Source: PWQG01 sp050486205 (GTDB lineage Bacteria > Pseudomonadota > Gammaproteobacteria > Pseudomonadales > Pseudohongiellaceae). From it: DNA of 64,000 nt. Position 1 is the first letter of the stretch, and each line of letters begins with the position of its first letter. Below the pieces are notes generated by a model that worked only from the letters and a program-made list of their open reading frames with translations, was not told where the DNA came from and ran no database searches. Positions 17,296 to 26,242 of the stretch are shown here, piece by piece. Location of the stretch: contig JBJHCW010000004.1 of assembly GCA_050486205.1 (NCBI GenBank), positions 186,001-250,000 of the forward strand. Direction: 5' to 3'. The position numbers and the translations under genes are program-made.

Positions 17296-18802
17296 GGAAC
17301 TGGCCGAGACCTGGTGCGCAGAGGATCCCTGGCGCGTGGTATCGGGCCTTGAGGGACGCATCTACCGTGAGGCACCCGGCAGGGTGACCATGCGCTTTTC
17401 GTTGAACGGACGGCATTATTTTCTCAAACGCCACAATGGCGTGGGTTGGCGTGAAATCGCCAAGAACCTCCTGCAGGCACGATTGCCGGTGATTGATGCC
17501 GGCAACGAATGGCGGGCATTACAGCGACTGCAGGCACTGGGCATACCCAGCATGCAGGTGGCCGCTTACGGCGTACGTGGCCTGAATCCTGCGCAGCGCG
17601 AATCATTCATCATCACCGACGCGCTCGACAATACACAGAGTCTGGAAACGGTGTGTGCCGCGTGGGTTCGTCAACCACCCGAAGTGGCGTTCAAGCGCCA
17701 GCTTATTGAGGCAGTTGCCGGCATCAGTCGCGTGATGCATCAGAACGGTGTCTGCCATCGCGACTACTACCTGTGCCACTTTCTGTTGCATCTGGATGAT
17801 CAGGGGCGCATCAATACAGCGCAATCACCGGTGCTGTCGCTGATTGATCTGCACCGGGCGCTGATCAAACCGGCCCTGGGTTCACGCTGGGTGGAGAAGG
17901 ACATTGCCGGTCTGTACTACTCAGCCATGCGGATCGGGCTGACCCGGCGAGATTTGTTGAGGTTTGTCCGGATGTATACCAACAAGCCGCTGCGCCGGTC
18001 GTTATCCGGTCAGGCGCGCTTCTGGCAGGCGGTGCAGAAAAAGGCGCATGCCATCGCGCGACGTGATGATCGCAAGTGGCAGCGCGCCCTGTACCGCAGC
18101 AGTGAGCAGTTTCGCTGTGAACAAAGCGCGAGCCATCATGCCATTGTGCGCAGGGACCTGGATGGGCAGCAGATGAGACAGTTTCTGGCAGCGCCGGATG
18201 CTATCGTGGCCAGAGGTGAGATGCTCAAGGCAGGCGACTCCACCACAGTGGTAAAGGTGTGGCTTGATGGCCAACCGTTTGTGGCCAAGCGCTACAATCT
18301 CATGGGGCCATGGCATCGTCTCAGACGTCTGTTCCAGCCGAGTCGGGCGTGGCGCTGCTGGGGCAGTGCGCACCGGTTATTGAGGGCGGGTATCAGCACA
18401 CCGGCACCCGTGGCGATGGTCGAGGAGCGACATGGTCCGTTGCGTGGTCGCGCCTGGTATCTCAGTGAATTCATTGACGGCGAGGATGCCCTGTATTGCC
18501 TGACCAATGTCGGGTGCAAATCGGCGCGGTGGCAGTCGGCCATGATGCAGTTCCGCTCGCTGTTCAGTATCATGCAGAGAGAGCACCTGGTGCACGGCGA
18601 CATGAAGGCGACCAACTTTCTGTTGACCAAAGCCGGCCTGGTGGTCCTGGATCTGGACGCTTGCCGGCAGGTTGAGGATCCGGTTCAATTCAGGCGTCGG
18701 TTCAATAAAGACCTGGCCCGTTTTCTGAGGAACTGGAGCAATGATGAAGAGCAGCACCTGTCTGCGAAGGCGATGGTGCGTGATGCTAATGGCGACAGGT
18801 GA
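17276..18802 (+). CDS. Fused LPS core kinase: WaaP heptose kinase plus second kinase domain
   Basis: 508 residues from ATG 17276, set by GAGG 6 bases upstream; it overlaps waaG by 20 bases. Residues 1-~260 match WaaP/RfaP (heptose I kinase), with catalytic CHRDYYLCHFLL at ~160 and metal-binding LIDLHRA at ~189. Residues ~280-508 form a second, WapQ/InaA-like kinase domain with HGDMKATNFLL at ~439 and VLDLDA at ~459. In Pseudomonas these activities are separate genes (waaP, wapG, wapP, wapQ). Both catalytic centres look intact, so one polypeptide may phosphorylate two core positions. A sequencing fusion is unlikely, because no frame change is needed. Confidence 0.85.
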   Translation: MTLYLREELAETWCAEDPWRVVSGLEGRIYREAPGRVTMRFSLNGRHYFLKRHNGVGWREIAKNLLQARLPVIDAGNEWRALQRLQALGIPSMQVAAYGVRGLNPAQRESFIITDALDNTQSLETVCAAWVRQPPEVAFKRQLIEAVAGISRVMHQNGVCHRDYYLCHFLLHLDDQGRINTAQSPVLSLIDLHRALIKPALGSRWVEKDIAGLYYSAMRIGLTRRDLLRFVRMYTNKPLRRSLSGQARFWQAVQKKAHAIARRDDRKWQRALYRSSEQFRCEQSASHHAIVRRDLDGQQMRQFLAAPDAIVARGEMLKAGDSTTVVKVWLDGQPFVAKRYNLMGPWHRLRRLFQPSRAWRCWGSAHRLLRAGISTPAPVAMVEERHGPLRGRAWYLSEFIDGEDALYCLTNVGCKSARWQSAMMQFRSLFSIMQREHLVHGDMKATNFLLTKAGLVVLDLDACRQVEDPVQFRRRFNKDLARFLRNWSNDEEQHLSAKAMVRDANGDR

Positions 18803-18811
18803 GTCGATAGT

Positions 18812-20551
18812 ATGGCGCTGATTACATTGGGGCTTTCGGGCGCCCATGGTTATGACCCGGCCGCGGCCATATTCCGGGATGGCAAGCTGGTGGCGGCTGT
18901 TGAGGAGGAGCGCTTGCTGCGCCGTCAGCATGCGCGCGAAGCCATGCCGCTTGAAGCGATCAAATATTGTCTGCGCGCGGCCAGGGTCAAACCGCGTGAT
19001 GTGGATCAGGTGGCCATCTCCTTTGCTCCGATCTCGATTTTCCGGCGTGCACGCTGGCATTATGCGCTGCGGTATTGGTACGCGCCGGACCGCAGTCTGA
19101 TGGCCATCTTCAACGGCAACCGGAAATATCGCCGTTACGTCTCGCAAGTGCGCGAGACCCTGCGTGAGCTGGATATTCCCTGGAACAGGATTCGCTTTGT
19201 GCCGGTTGAACATCAATTGGCGCATGCAGCCAGCGGCTATCACCTGAGTGGTTTCAGTGGCAAGGTCGGTATTCTCAGTGTGGACCTGAGGGGCGAGTAT
19301 GCCACCACGCTGCTGGCCTGTGGTGAGAACGGACGAATCCGCAAGATCAGGGAATTCTACGATCCTGACTCGCTCATGGGGATGTACGCGGCCATTACAG
19401 ACTACCTCGGATTCAGCATGCTTGGCGGCGAAGCCAAGGTCATGGGCATGTCCACCTTTGGTGATCCTGATCGTTATGATCTGTCGGACCTGATTGACTA
19501 TAACGGCAAGCGTTTTCGCATCAATACACGTCTGATCGGTACCGTGGGCCTGCGGCGATACAAGCACAAATCGCGTGGTCACTACTTCAGCCCCAAGCTC
19601 GTTGAGAAGCTCGGCCCCCGGCGTGCGGGAGAATCGTGCCAGGATCCCTACATACATCATGCAGCAGCGGTCCAGCGCCTGCTGGAACGGGTGGCCACCG
19701 GGCTGACAACGCACTACCTCAGCGATGTGCTCAAGGAAACCGGGCGGCTGGTTGTCGTGGGTAGCGGCGCTTTCAACGTCAAACTGAACCAGAAGCTGTT
19801 GGCATTGCCAATGGTGAAAGAAGTCTTTGTGCATCCGGCTGCAGGTGACTCCGGCACCGCTATCGGCGCCGCGGCCTACGCAGTGGCCAGGCAACGCATC
19901 AGTATCGAGAAAGTCGAACATTCCTTCTTTGGTCCACGTTTCGACAACAAGCGCTGCTTGCGCGCCTGTGAAGAGCGGCGTGAAAAGCACAATCGTGAAA
20001 TCCTGGAAAACCCTGCGGAAAAGGCCGCTGAGCTGCTGGCCGAAGGCAATCTGGTGGCCTGGTTCCAGGGCCGGATGGAATTTGGCCCACGCGCACTTGG
20101 TAATCGCAGCATACTGGGCAACCCGGCACAATCGACCATGATTGAGGCCATCAACAAGAAAGTGAAATTCCGGGAGAGCTGGCGCTTTTTCTCTCCCAGC
20201 ATGCTCGATACCATTGCCGTGGATGTGATCGGAACCACGCACCCGGCCGATTACCTGACCATCACGTTTCCGGTGGCAGACAAGTGGCGAGAGAAGTTTC
20301 CCTCGCTCGCCTATCAGGACGGCAGTACCCGTGCGCACGTAGTGCGGGAGGCGACCAACCCACGGTTCTACGAACTGCTCAAGGCCATGGAGAAGAAAAC
20401 CGGTTACGGCATGGTATTGAATACATCGCTGAACCGGCCCGGTGAGGCAATGATCTGCACACCGGAGGATGCGCTGGAAATGTTCTTCGGATCAGATCTT
20501 GAGTACCTGATCATGGAAGACGTGCTGGTTACCAAAGTGGACACGGACTGA
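18812..20551 (+). CDS. wapO: LPS core carbamoyltransferase (NodU/CmcH family)
   Basis: 579 residues. The N-terminus (LITLGLSGAHGYDPAAAIF) and the GRMEFGPRALGNRSIL motif near residue 425 are hallmarks of the carbamoyltransferases that use carbamoyl phosphate and ATP. VGSGAFNVKLNQKL and HPAAGDSGTAIGAA belong to the Kae1/Hsp70-like half. In Pseudomonas the equivalent gene, wapO, follows the core kinases and carbamoylates heptose II. Here it follows the kinase fusion by 9 bases, so the same role is likely. The symbol is based on this synteny. Confidence 0.85.
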   Translation: MALITLGLSGAHGYDPAAAIFRDGKLVAAVEEERLLRRQHAREAMPLEAIKYCLRAARVKPRDVDQVAISFAPISIFRRARWHYALRYWYAPDRSLMAIFNGNRKYRRYVSQVRETLRELDIPWNRIRFVPVEHQLAHAASGYHLSGFSGKVGILSVDLRGEYATTLLACGENGRIRKIREFYDPDSLMGMYAAITDYLGFSMLGGEAKVMGMSTFGDPDRYDLSDLIDYNGKRFRINTRLIGTVGLRRYKHKSRGHYFSPKLVEKLGPRRAGESCQDPYIHHAAAVQRLLERVATGLTTHYLSDVLKETGRLVVVGSGAFNVKLNQKLLALPMVKEVFVHPAAGDSGTAIGAAAYAVARQRISIEKVEHSFFGPRFDNKRCLRACEERREKHNREILENPAEKAAELLAEGNLVAWFQGRMEFGPRALGNRSILGNPAQSTMIEAINKKVKFRESWRFFSPSMLDTIAVDVIGTTHPADYLTITFPVADKWREKFPSLAYQDGSTRAHVVREATNPRFYELLKAMEKKTGYGMVLNTSLNRPGEAMICTPEDALEMFFGSDLEYLIMEDVLVTKVDTD

Positions 20552-20569
20552 GCAGCAGCCCGCAGGTGT

Positions 20570-22063
20570 TTACCTGGCGCGGTAGATCACAATGCGGTCA
20601 CCGCGACGGTCCTCGAAGCTTTGAAGTCGCTCCAGTCCTGTGCCGTCTGCGTCCAGTTGTTCGATCAGGTCACCATCACGCTCGACCACCAGCAGCGTGC
20701 CGGCAGCGGCGCCGAGCATATCCTCGAGGCTCACCTGGTCTTCCACTTTATCGTAATCTGGCACCCGACCGCTGCGCCACGCGACATAGGATTTGTTGGT
20801 GATGATGGGAGCCTGTTGCTCGTTGGTATTGATCCAGTCAATCGCATCTACCGTGAAGTCCTTCGATTCGCCAAAGGTAATATGGGCGTCGATCATGCTG
20901 TATAGTGCGAAATACCCAACAACCCAGCCGAAGCGCCGCAGCGTGCCGCGCGCCTGCGCGCGGGTCCAGGCACGATCAATGATCAGGGGCACAAGCAGCA
21001 CAAGCACAACACAGAACACCATTGTGTATCGGGTGGTCATGAATCTGGCGATCAGGGTGAATGCCAGGAGCACAAGCAGGGCGGTCAGGGCAAACGCCCA
21101 GAGGTCTGTGCGAGGGGCAGCCGGCAGCGCCGTCATTTTCTGAGTCCAGCCATAAAGCAGCGCGCCCAGAAATATCAGCCCGAAGCTCTCCATGATCATT
21201 GCGCCAAGTAGTGTGATCAGACCACCGGTGAGAATCAGTGGAATGTCCGACGAGGACAGGTTGGCCGCGTGTTCGGTGAACAGCGCCTGGCTGATGGCCG
21301 TAGTGTCACCAAACAGTGAGGCCGATGCCTGATCAACAAATGGCAGATAAATGCGAAGATACGTGGACAGTTGATCCACCACGTTCAATCCCATGACCAG
21401 CGCCAGCAAAAAACCAGCAACAAGCGCTGCCAGGGCCAGACCGTAAACAATGGCCAGTCTCCGACAGCGCTGGCCGAGCGGTACGCTGGCATCCACCAGC
21501 AGGGCGAGTGGGGCCAGCGCCAGAAACACCATGGCTTCGGCGCGGAACAGAAAGGCCGCCAGCAGGGCCGCGCAGAAACCGATGGCATGGCGCGGCGCCA
21601 CATGCCGGTGGAATCGCACCAGGTTCAACAGTGCCAACAGACAGAAACCGAGAAATCCGATGTCACGAATCAGGTGCGCGCGATACTCGTTGATATGGGG
21701 ATAGGCTAGAATGACGATGGCCGCCAGTATGAGAATGCGCGGTGAGGCGTCCAGCTCCCGTACCAGGGTAATGAAGACCACAGTCACCAGCACGTACAGG
21801 GCCGCATTCACAATCTGTGCGGCATGGAACATGTCAACGCCCGGCACTATCTGTACCAGTGCGATAAGGGCCGGATAGGCAATCCACGTGTAATGCGCCA
21901 TGGCAGCCTGCAAGCCTTCGGCGAGCAGAATCTCGGCCGTACGCATGTAGGTGAAGGCATCACGGTTGGGCACCTGATTCACCAGTACCGCCATCATGGA
22001 CAGCGCCAGGCTCGTGGCCGCAGCGTAGATACGAACGTCCAGTTGGCGCCAGTTCACCTTCAT
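20570..22063 (-). CDS. Multi-spanning membrane protein, GT-C glycosyltransferase-like
   Basis: 497 residues with about 10 hydrophobic segments and a soluble C-terminal domain (~390-497). After the first membrane helix comes VPNRDAFTYMRTAEILL, an acidic first periplasmic loop like the catalytic loop of ArnT/GT39-type enzymes that use polyprenyl-phosphate sugars. NEYRAHLIRDIGF is a second conserved-looking loop. The start overlaps the stop of the lpxL-type gene (ATGA), so the pair is one operon and a role in decorating lipid A or core is plausible. The specific sugar and acceptor cannot be told. Confidence 0.6.
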   Translation of the reverse strand: MKVNWRQLDVRIYAAATSLALSMMAVLVNQVPNRDAFTYMRTAEILLAEGLQAAMAHYTWIAYPALIALVQIVPGVDMFHAAQIVNAALYVLVTVVFITLVRELDASPRILILAAIVILAYPHINEYRAHLIRDIGFLGFCLLALLNLVRFHRHVAPRHAIGFCAALLAAFLFRAEAMVFLALAPLALLVDASVPLGQRCRRLAIVYGLALAALVAGFLLALVMGLNVVDQLSTYLRIYLPFVDQASASLFGDTTAISQALFTEHAANLSSSDIPLILTGGLITLLGAMIMESFGLIFLGALLYGWTQKMTALPAAPRTDLWAFALTALLVLLAFTLIARFMTTRYTMVFCVVLVLLVPLIIDRAWTRAQARGTLRRFGWVVGYFALYSMIDAHITFGESKDFTVDAIDWINTNEQQAPIITNKSYVAWRSGRVPDYDKVEDQVSLEDMLGAAAGTLLVVERDGDLIEQLDADGTGLERLQSFEDRRGDRIVIYRAR

Positions 22064-23025
22064 TCCGGCTTGCCCTGTTTTGTCTGTTGCTGCTTGTCAG
22101 CCTGATAGACGTCGGGCATGCCCGGCGGCCTGGTCTTGAAGCGCCGATGCAGCCAGATGTATTGCTCAGGGTGACGACGTATGGCTTCTTCGAGCAGATC
22201 GTTGATGCGCTGGGCATCGGCGTGATCATCCCCGCTGGGATAGTTCACCAGGGGTTCGCTGTAGATCAAATGATAACCGCTGTTGTCCGGTTTTCGATAA
22301 TGCGCCAGAAAGACCACTGGTGAGTTGTTGATACCGGCAAAGGTACTGGTGGCGGCGATGGTGGCTGCAGGAACTCCAAAAAAGTTCACGAACACGGAAT
22401 GTCGCGGGCCGTAGTCCTGATCGGGCGCATACCAGAGTACATGACCGTCTTTCAGGCTGCGAAAGGCCTGTCGGATCTGCTTGCGTTCTATCACCGCACC
22501 AAAGTGCCGCTGTCTGCCTCTTGTCATCAGCGTTTCAAACAAGGGATTCTTGTGTCGCCTGTAGGTGACACTGATGGGATGTAACTGGGTCATCAGGCTG
22601 CCACAGATCTCCAGGGTGCAGAAATGGCCACTGACCAGTAGCACGCCTCGGCCCTGGGCCTGCGCATTCTGCAGGTTCTCAAGACCCGTGATGCTGATGC
22701 GGTCGGCAAAATCCTTTGGATTGCGACACCAGGCCAGGCCGGTTTCCATGACACCGATGCCGTTGGAAATGAAGGTGTCCCGGACCAGGCGCGCCTGTTG
22801 TTCTTCAGAAAGCTCAGGAAAACACAGGCCTATGTTGACTGCGCAGATATGGCGCCGACGCCGCGCCAGGGCATGGCTGACCAGGCCGATGCTTTTTCCG
22901 ATCGAGGTTTGCCAGGAAAATGGCAGTTGCGCCAGTGCCCAGATACAACCGTACGCCAACCATGTGGGCCAGTAACGTGGTCCGAGAAAGCCAGTCAGTG
23001 GTGAGGTGTTGCGCTTGTAATCGTT
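22060..23025 (-). CDS. lpxL: Lipid A late acyltransferase (LpxL/HtrB family)
   Basis: 321 residues from GTG 23025. The catalytic H-x4-E motif is HFCTLE. FLGPRYWPTWLAYG at the N-terminus matches the LpxL opening, followed by the single membrane anchor. I chose GTG 23025 over ATG 23067 because the extended -10 at 23074-23066 would place the transcript start downstream of 23067. The enzyme adds a secondary acyl chain to Kdo2-lipid IVA at the inner membrane. LpxM/LpxP-like specificity cannot be excluded. It is divergent from hldE. Confidence 0.88.
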   Translation of the reverse strand, partial: NDYKRNTSPLTGFLGPRYWPTWLAYGCIWALAQLPFSWQTSIGKSIGLVSHALARRRRHICAVNIGLCFPELSEEQQARLVRDTFISNGIGVMETGLAWCRNPKDFADRISITGLENLQNAQAQGRGVLLVSGHFCTLEICGSLMTQLHPISVTYRRHKNPLFETLMTRGRQRHFGAVIERKQIRQAFRSLKDGHVLWYAPDQDYGPRHSVFVNFFGVPAATIAATSTFAGINNSPVVFLAHYRKPDNSGYHLIYSEPLVNYPSGDDHADAQRINDLLEEAIRRHPEQYIWLHRRFKTRPPGMPDVYQADKQQQTKQGKPE

Positions 23026-23065
23026 CACGGGTGCTCGCTGTGGTCCGGGCCGCCTGTCGGCCCGC

Positions 23066-23074
23066 ATTGTAGCA
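23066..23074 (-). promoter_or_regulatory. Extended -10 promoter of lpxL-type gene
   Basis: On the minus strand the sequence reads TGCTACAAT, an extended -10 with TACAAT at 23071-23066. No good -35 is seen, as is usual for extended -10 promoters. Transcription would start near 23059. Confidence 0.5.
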
Positions 23075-23145
23075 GAGAATTCACCGGTTTATCCCGCGGC
23101 GGTCCGATGCCCGGCTGCTGTCCCGGGCTCCAGAGCCAGGCCCTG

Positions 23146-23154
23146 TGATATGAT
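23146..23154 (+). promoter_or_regulatory. Extended -10 promoter of hldE
   Basis: TGATATGAT, with TATGAT at 23149-23154, lies 62 bases before the hldE start. A small inverted repeat GGCTC-CA-GAGCC lies just upstream (about 23127-23138) and could be an operator or part of the -35 region. Confidence 0.45.
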
Positions 23155-23216
23155 GCCAGCCAGAAGCGGTGGAGGCCGCCAAACCAGTAATAGAAAGCAG
23201 GCAGTCAGGGATAATA

Positions 23217-24638
23217 ATGAAACAGGATCTCCCCCCCTTCCACAAAGCCAGGGTGCTGGTTGTTGGTGATGTGATGCTGGACCGTTACTGGCACGGTGCT
23301 GCGACACGCATATCACCGGAGGCGCCGGTGCCGGTGGTTCAGGTCGGCAGCACCGAAGACAGACCCGGCGGCGCGGGCAATGTGGCGCTGAATGTGGCGG
23401 CCCTGGGCGCGGCAGCGACCCTGGTTGCCATTACCGGCAATGACGAAGCCGCCAGCGGCTTGAGCAGCCAGCTCACAGCTGCCGGTGTTCGCTGCGAGTT
23501 CCATGCCTCTGAAAAGGCTCCGACCATCACCAAGCTTCGGGTCATCAGTCAGCACCAGCAATTGTTGCGCGCGGACTTTGAAAGCGACTTTGACGACAAA
23601 GACATCGACCGGGTCACCGAACGGGCTATCGCCTTGCTGGACCAGGCCGATGTGCTGCTGTTGTCCGACTATGCCAAGGGGGCATTGAACAAGGTGCAAC
23701 AGCTTGTTGCTGCTGCACGGCAACGTGGCATTCCATTGGTGGTTGACCCCAAGGGTCTGGATTTCAGCCGCTATCGGGGAGTCACGGTCATCACCCCCAA
23801 TCTGAGTGAATTCGAGGCCGTTGTTGGCCATTGTGCAAACGAAGCGCAGTTGATCGAACGCGGGCAGCAACTGCTGGCGGATTTTGCCATGGATGCACTG
23901 CTGGTGACACGCGGGGAGCATGGCATGACGCTGTTGCGTCCCGATGCGCCTGAGTATCATCTTCCTGCTCGCGCTCGAGAGGTGTTCGATGTCACCGGCG
24001 CCGGTGATACTGTCATTGCAGTACTGGCGGCCAGCATGGCGGCTGGCGGCTCAATGGAGCACGCCACAGCGCTGGCAAATCTGGCCGCCGGCCAGGTTGT
24101 TGGCAAGCTGGGTACCGCAGCCATCAGCGGACCGGAGCTTCGACGTGCGCTACAGCGCGAATCGGGAACCGGTCGTGGTGTGATGACGGCGGACCAGTTG
24201 GTGACAACAGTGGAGGATGCACGCGCACATGGCGAGCGGATCGTCTTCACAAACGGTTGTTTCGATATCATTCATGCGGGGCACGTGGGATACCTCAAAG
24301 CGGCCAGGGAGCTCGGCGATCGCCTGATTGTTGCGGTCAACAACGATGATTCGGTGAGGCGACTCAAGGGTGAGGGGCGTCCGATCAACCCGGCAGAGCG
24401 TCGCATGGCAGTGTTGGCTGGTCTTGAAGCAGTGGACTGGGTAGTGAGTTTTTCCGAGGACACACCCGAAACGCTGCTTCAGCGTGTCAGGCCGGATGTG
24501 CTTGCCAAGGGAGGTGACTATACGGAGAGTCAGGTGGTTGGCGGTGATTACGTCAAGTCCTACGGCGGTGATGTCCGCGTTCTCGAGTTTCTTGACGATT
24601 GTTCCACGTCTGCTATCATCAGAAAGTTGGGCGACTGA
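23217..24638 (+). CDS. hldE: Bifunctional heptose-7-phosphate kinase / heptose-1-phosphate adenylyltransferase
   Basis: 473 residues from ATG 23217, with CAGGGA about 6 bases upstream. The N-terminal ribokinase-fold half has VVGDVMLDRYW, RPGGAGNVALN and the catalytic DVTGAGDTVIAVL near residue 260. The C-terminal nucleotidyltransferase half has FTNGCFDIIHAGHVGYL near residue 342. It makes ADP-heptose, the donor for the WaaC and WaaF enzymes encoded nearby. Length and domain order equal the E. coli enzyme. Confidence 0.95.
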   Translation: MKQDLPPFHKARVLVVGDVMLDRYWHGAATRISPEAPVPVVQVGSTEDRPGGAGNVALNVAALGAAATLVAITGNDEAASGLSSQLTAAGVRCEFHASEKAPTITKLRVISQHQQLLRADFESDFDDKDIDRVTERAIALLDQADVLLLSDYAKGALNKVQQLVAAARQRGIPLVVDPKGLDFSRYRGVTVITPNLSEFEAVVGHCANEAQLIERGQQLLADFAMDALLVTRGEHGMTLLRPDAPEYHLPARAREVFDVTGAGDTVIAVLAASMAAGGSMEHATALANLAAGQVVGKLGTAAISGPELRRALQRESGTGRGVMTADQLVTTVEDARAHGERIVFTNGCFDIIHAGHVGYLKAARELGDRLIVAVNNDDSVRRLKGEGRPINPAERRMAVLAGLEAVDWVVSFSEDTPETLLQRVRPDVLAKGGDYTESQVVGGDYVKSYGGDVRVLEFLDDCSTSAIIRKLGD

Positions 24639-24653
24639 CAGGAGAATCAGACT

Positions 24654-25976
24654 GTGAGCCGATCTGTTTCATTCACCGATGCCGTTTCAGTCTGGTGGAA
24701 GATTGGCATACTCAGTTTTGGTGGCCCCGCCGGGCAGATAGCCTTGATGCACCGCATCATTGTTGATGAAAAAAAATGGCTGGATGAGAAACGCTACCTG
24801 CATGCGCTCAACTACTGCATGTTGCTGCCAGGGCCGGAAGCCATGCAGTTGGCGACTTACATTGGCTGGTTGTTGCATGGGGTTCGTGGTGGTCTGGTAG
24901 CGGGTCTGCTTTTCATACTGCCGGGTGCATTTGCCATACTGGCATTGTCCTGGCTTTATGTGTTGCTCGGTGATCTGGATGCCGTCCAGGGTCTGTTCCT
25001 GGGCCTCAAGGCAGCGGTACTGGCCATAGTGGTGCAGGCGCTGATACGTATTGCCTCACGCGCCCTGAGTGGTGTTCTTAAACCCTTGCTGGCATTTGCG
25101 GGCTTCCTGGCACTTTTTGTTCTTGGGCTGCCTTTCCCCCTGGTTGTGCTTGGTGCGGCAGTTATCGGTTATCTGGTAAGTCGTGTCTGGCCGGGCGCCA
25201 ACGTTGGCAGCGCCGGGGACGCCGCCAGCCAGACCCTGGTCGATCCGGTGATTCGTCCCGGCACCGGGCGTGCAGCACTGATCTGCCTGGCGCTGTGGAT
25301 CTTCACGGTTGCCGCCCTGGTCCTGGTACTGGGAGCGGACAATGTCTTTTCCCGCATTGCCACATTCTTTTCCACCATGGCGGTGGTGACATTCGGTGGT
25401 GCCTATGCCGTGCTTGCCTATGTTGCGCAGCAGGCCGTTGAACAATATCAGTGGTTGCAACCCGGGGAAATGCTTGACGGCCTTGGTATGGCAGAGACCA
25501 CACCCGGCCCGTTGATCCTGGTCACCCAGTTTGTTGGATTCATGGGGGCCATGCGCCAGGCCGGCGAACCGGCGCTGCTCTATGGCACACTGGGTGCGCT
25601 GCTGACCACCTGGGTGACGTTCCTGCCGTGTTTTCTTTGGATTTTTGCCGGCGCGCCACACGTGGAGCGACTGCGGGGTAATCGAGCGCTGTCGGCTGCA
25701 TTGGCGGCAATTACCGCTGCGGTGGTGGGCGTGATCGCCAATCTGGCGCTGTGGTTCGGTCTCAATCTGTTGTTTGAGCAGACCCGCCGTATCCAGGCGC
25801 CGGGCGTGGACATGCTGCTGCCCGTGCTCGGGTCCATCGACTGGTTGATGGTTGGCATGGTCTGCCTGGCATTTGTGCTGGTATTTCTGCTGCGTCTTGG
25901 CGTGCTGACCGTAATCGGGCTGACCGCGCTGTCAGGCATTGTGCTCACGTTGATCCTGTCGTGGAATTACAGCTAG
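24654..25976 (+). CDS. chrA: Chromate transporter ChrA
   Basis: 440 residues, the long two-domain form, with about 12 hydrophobic segments. FGGPAGQIALM near residue 22 and MLLPGPEAMQLATYIG near residue 59 are signatures of the first CHR domain, and VTFGGAYAVLAYVAQQ with AETTPGPLILVTQFVGF of the second. It exports chromate, with sulfate-like anions as likely alternatives. The start is GTG 24654, with AGGAG about 10 bases upstream. The stop codon TAG (25974-25976) lies in the CTAG target of the mobile element that follows. Confidence 0.9.
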   Translation: MSRSVSFTDAVSVWWKIGILSFGGPAGQIALMHRIIVDEKKWLDEKRYLHALNYCMLLPGPEAMQLATYIGWLLHGVRGGLVAGLLFILPGAFAILALSWLYVLLGDLDAVQGLFLGLKAAVLAIVVQALIRIASRALSGVLKPLLAFAGFLALFVLGLPFPLVVLGAAVIGYLVSRVWPGANVGSAGDAASQTLVDPVIRPGTGRAALICLALWIFTVAALVLVLGADNVFSRIATFFSTMAVVTFGGAYAVLAYVAQQAVEQYQWLQPGEMLDGLGMAETTPGPLILVTQFVGFMGAMRQAGEPALLYGTLGALLTTWVTFLPCFLWIFAGAPHVERLRGNRALSAALAAITAAVVGVIANLALWFGLNLLFEQTRRIQAPGVDMLLPVLGSIDWLMVGMVCLAFVLVFLLRLGVLTVIGLTALSGIVLTLILSWNYS

Positions 25977-26239
25977 TGTCCTGTCTGGTAAGTTGGGATA
26001 TTTTCAGCGCGTCATACAAGGCTTCTGGCAAGGCGCGGATCGCCGTGAATGGCCGTAGCCCTCCACAAGAGTCGCAACGCAGTCAGAAGCCTTGTATGAC
26101 GCGCCCCGCGGGAGCCCACCTGAATCGCGGCTGCGACGTTGCGCCCCTTGTCAATATACCCGATATTGCCTACGGGTCGCGCCTTGCAGTCACGATGCAG
26201 GTGGACTCTGAAAATATGCGAACTTACCAGACAGGACAC
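25976..26239. mobile_element. Foldback MITE, IS630/Tc1-mariner type, 264 bp
   Basis: The ends are inverted repeats: the outer 19 bases from 25976 (GTGTCCTGTCTGGTAAGTT) match exactly at the other end (to 26239), and the match extends to 30 of 32. The element is flanked by TA on both sides within CTAG, the target favoured by IS630 elements. Two further hairpins fill the interior: 26007-26027 pairs 21/21 with 26084-26104, and 26112-26127 pairs 14/16 with 26193-26208, tipped by CAATAT/ATATTG at 26152-26168. It encodes no transposase and would need one in trans. The whole element can fold as a three-way junction. Confidence 0.88.
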
Positions 26240-26242
26240 TAG

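Noticed and set aside
18377..20338. Open frame of about 650 codons on the minus strand
   Set aside because: It lies antisense to the carbamoyltransferase and kinase genes, whose motifs are clear. Its translation is rich in His, Gln and Arg with no domain, as expected from a GC-rich antisense frame.
20560..20580. Terminator hairpin CAGGT-N4-ACCTG between convergent genes
   Set aside because: The stem is only 5 bp, it overlaps a coding end, and there is no T-run.
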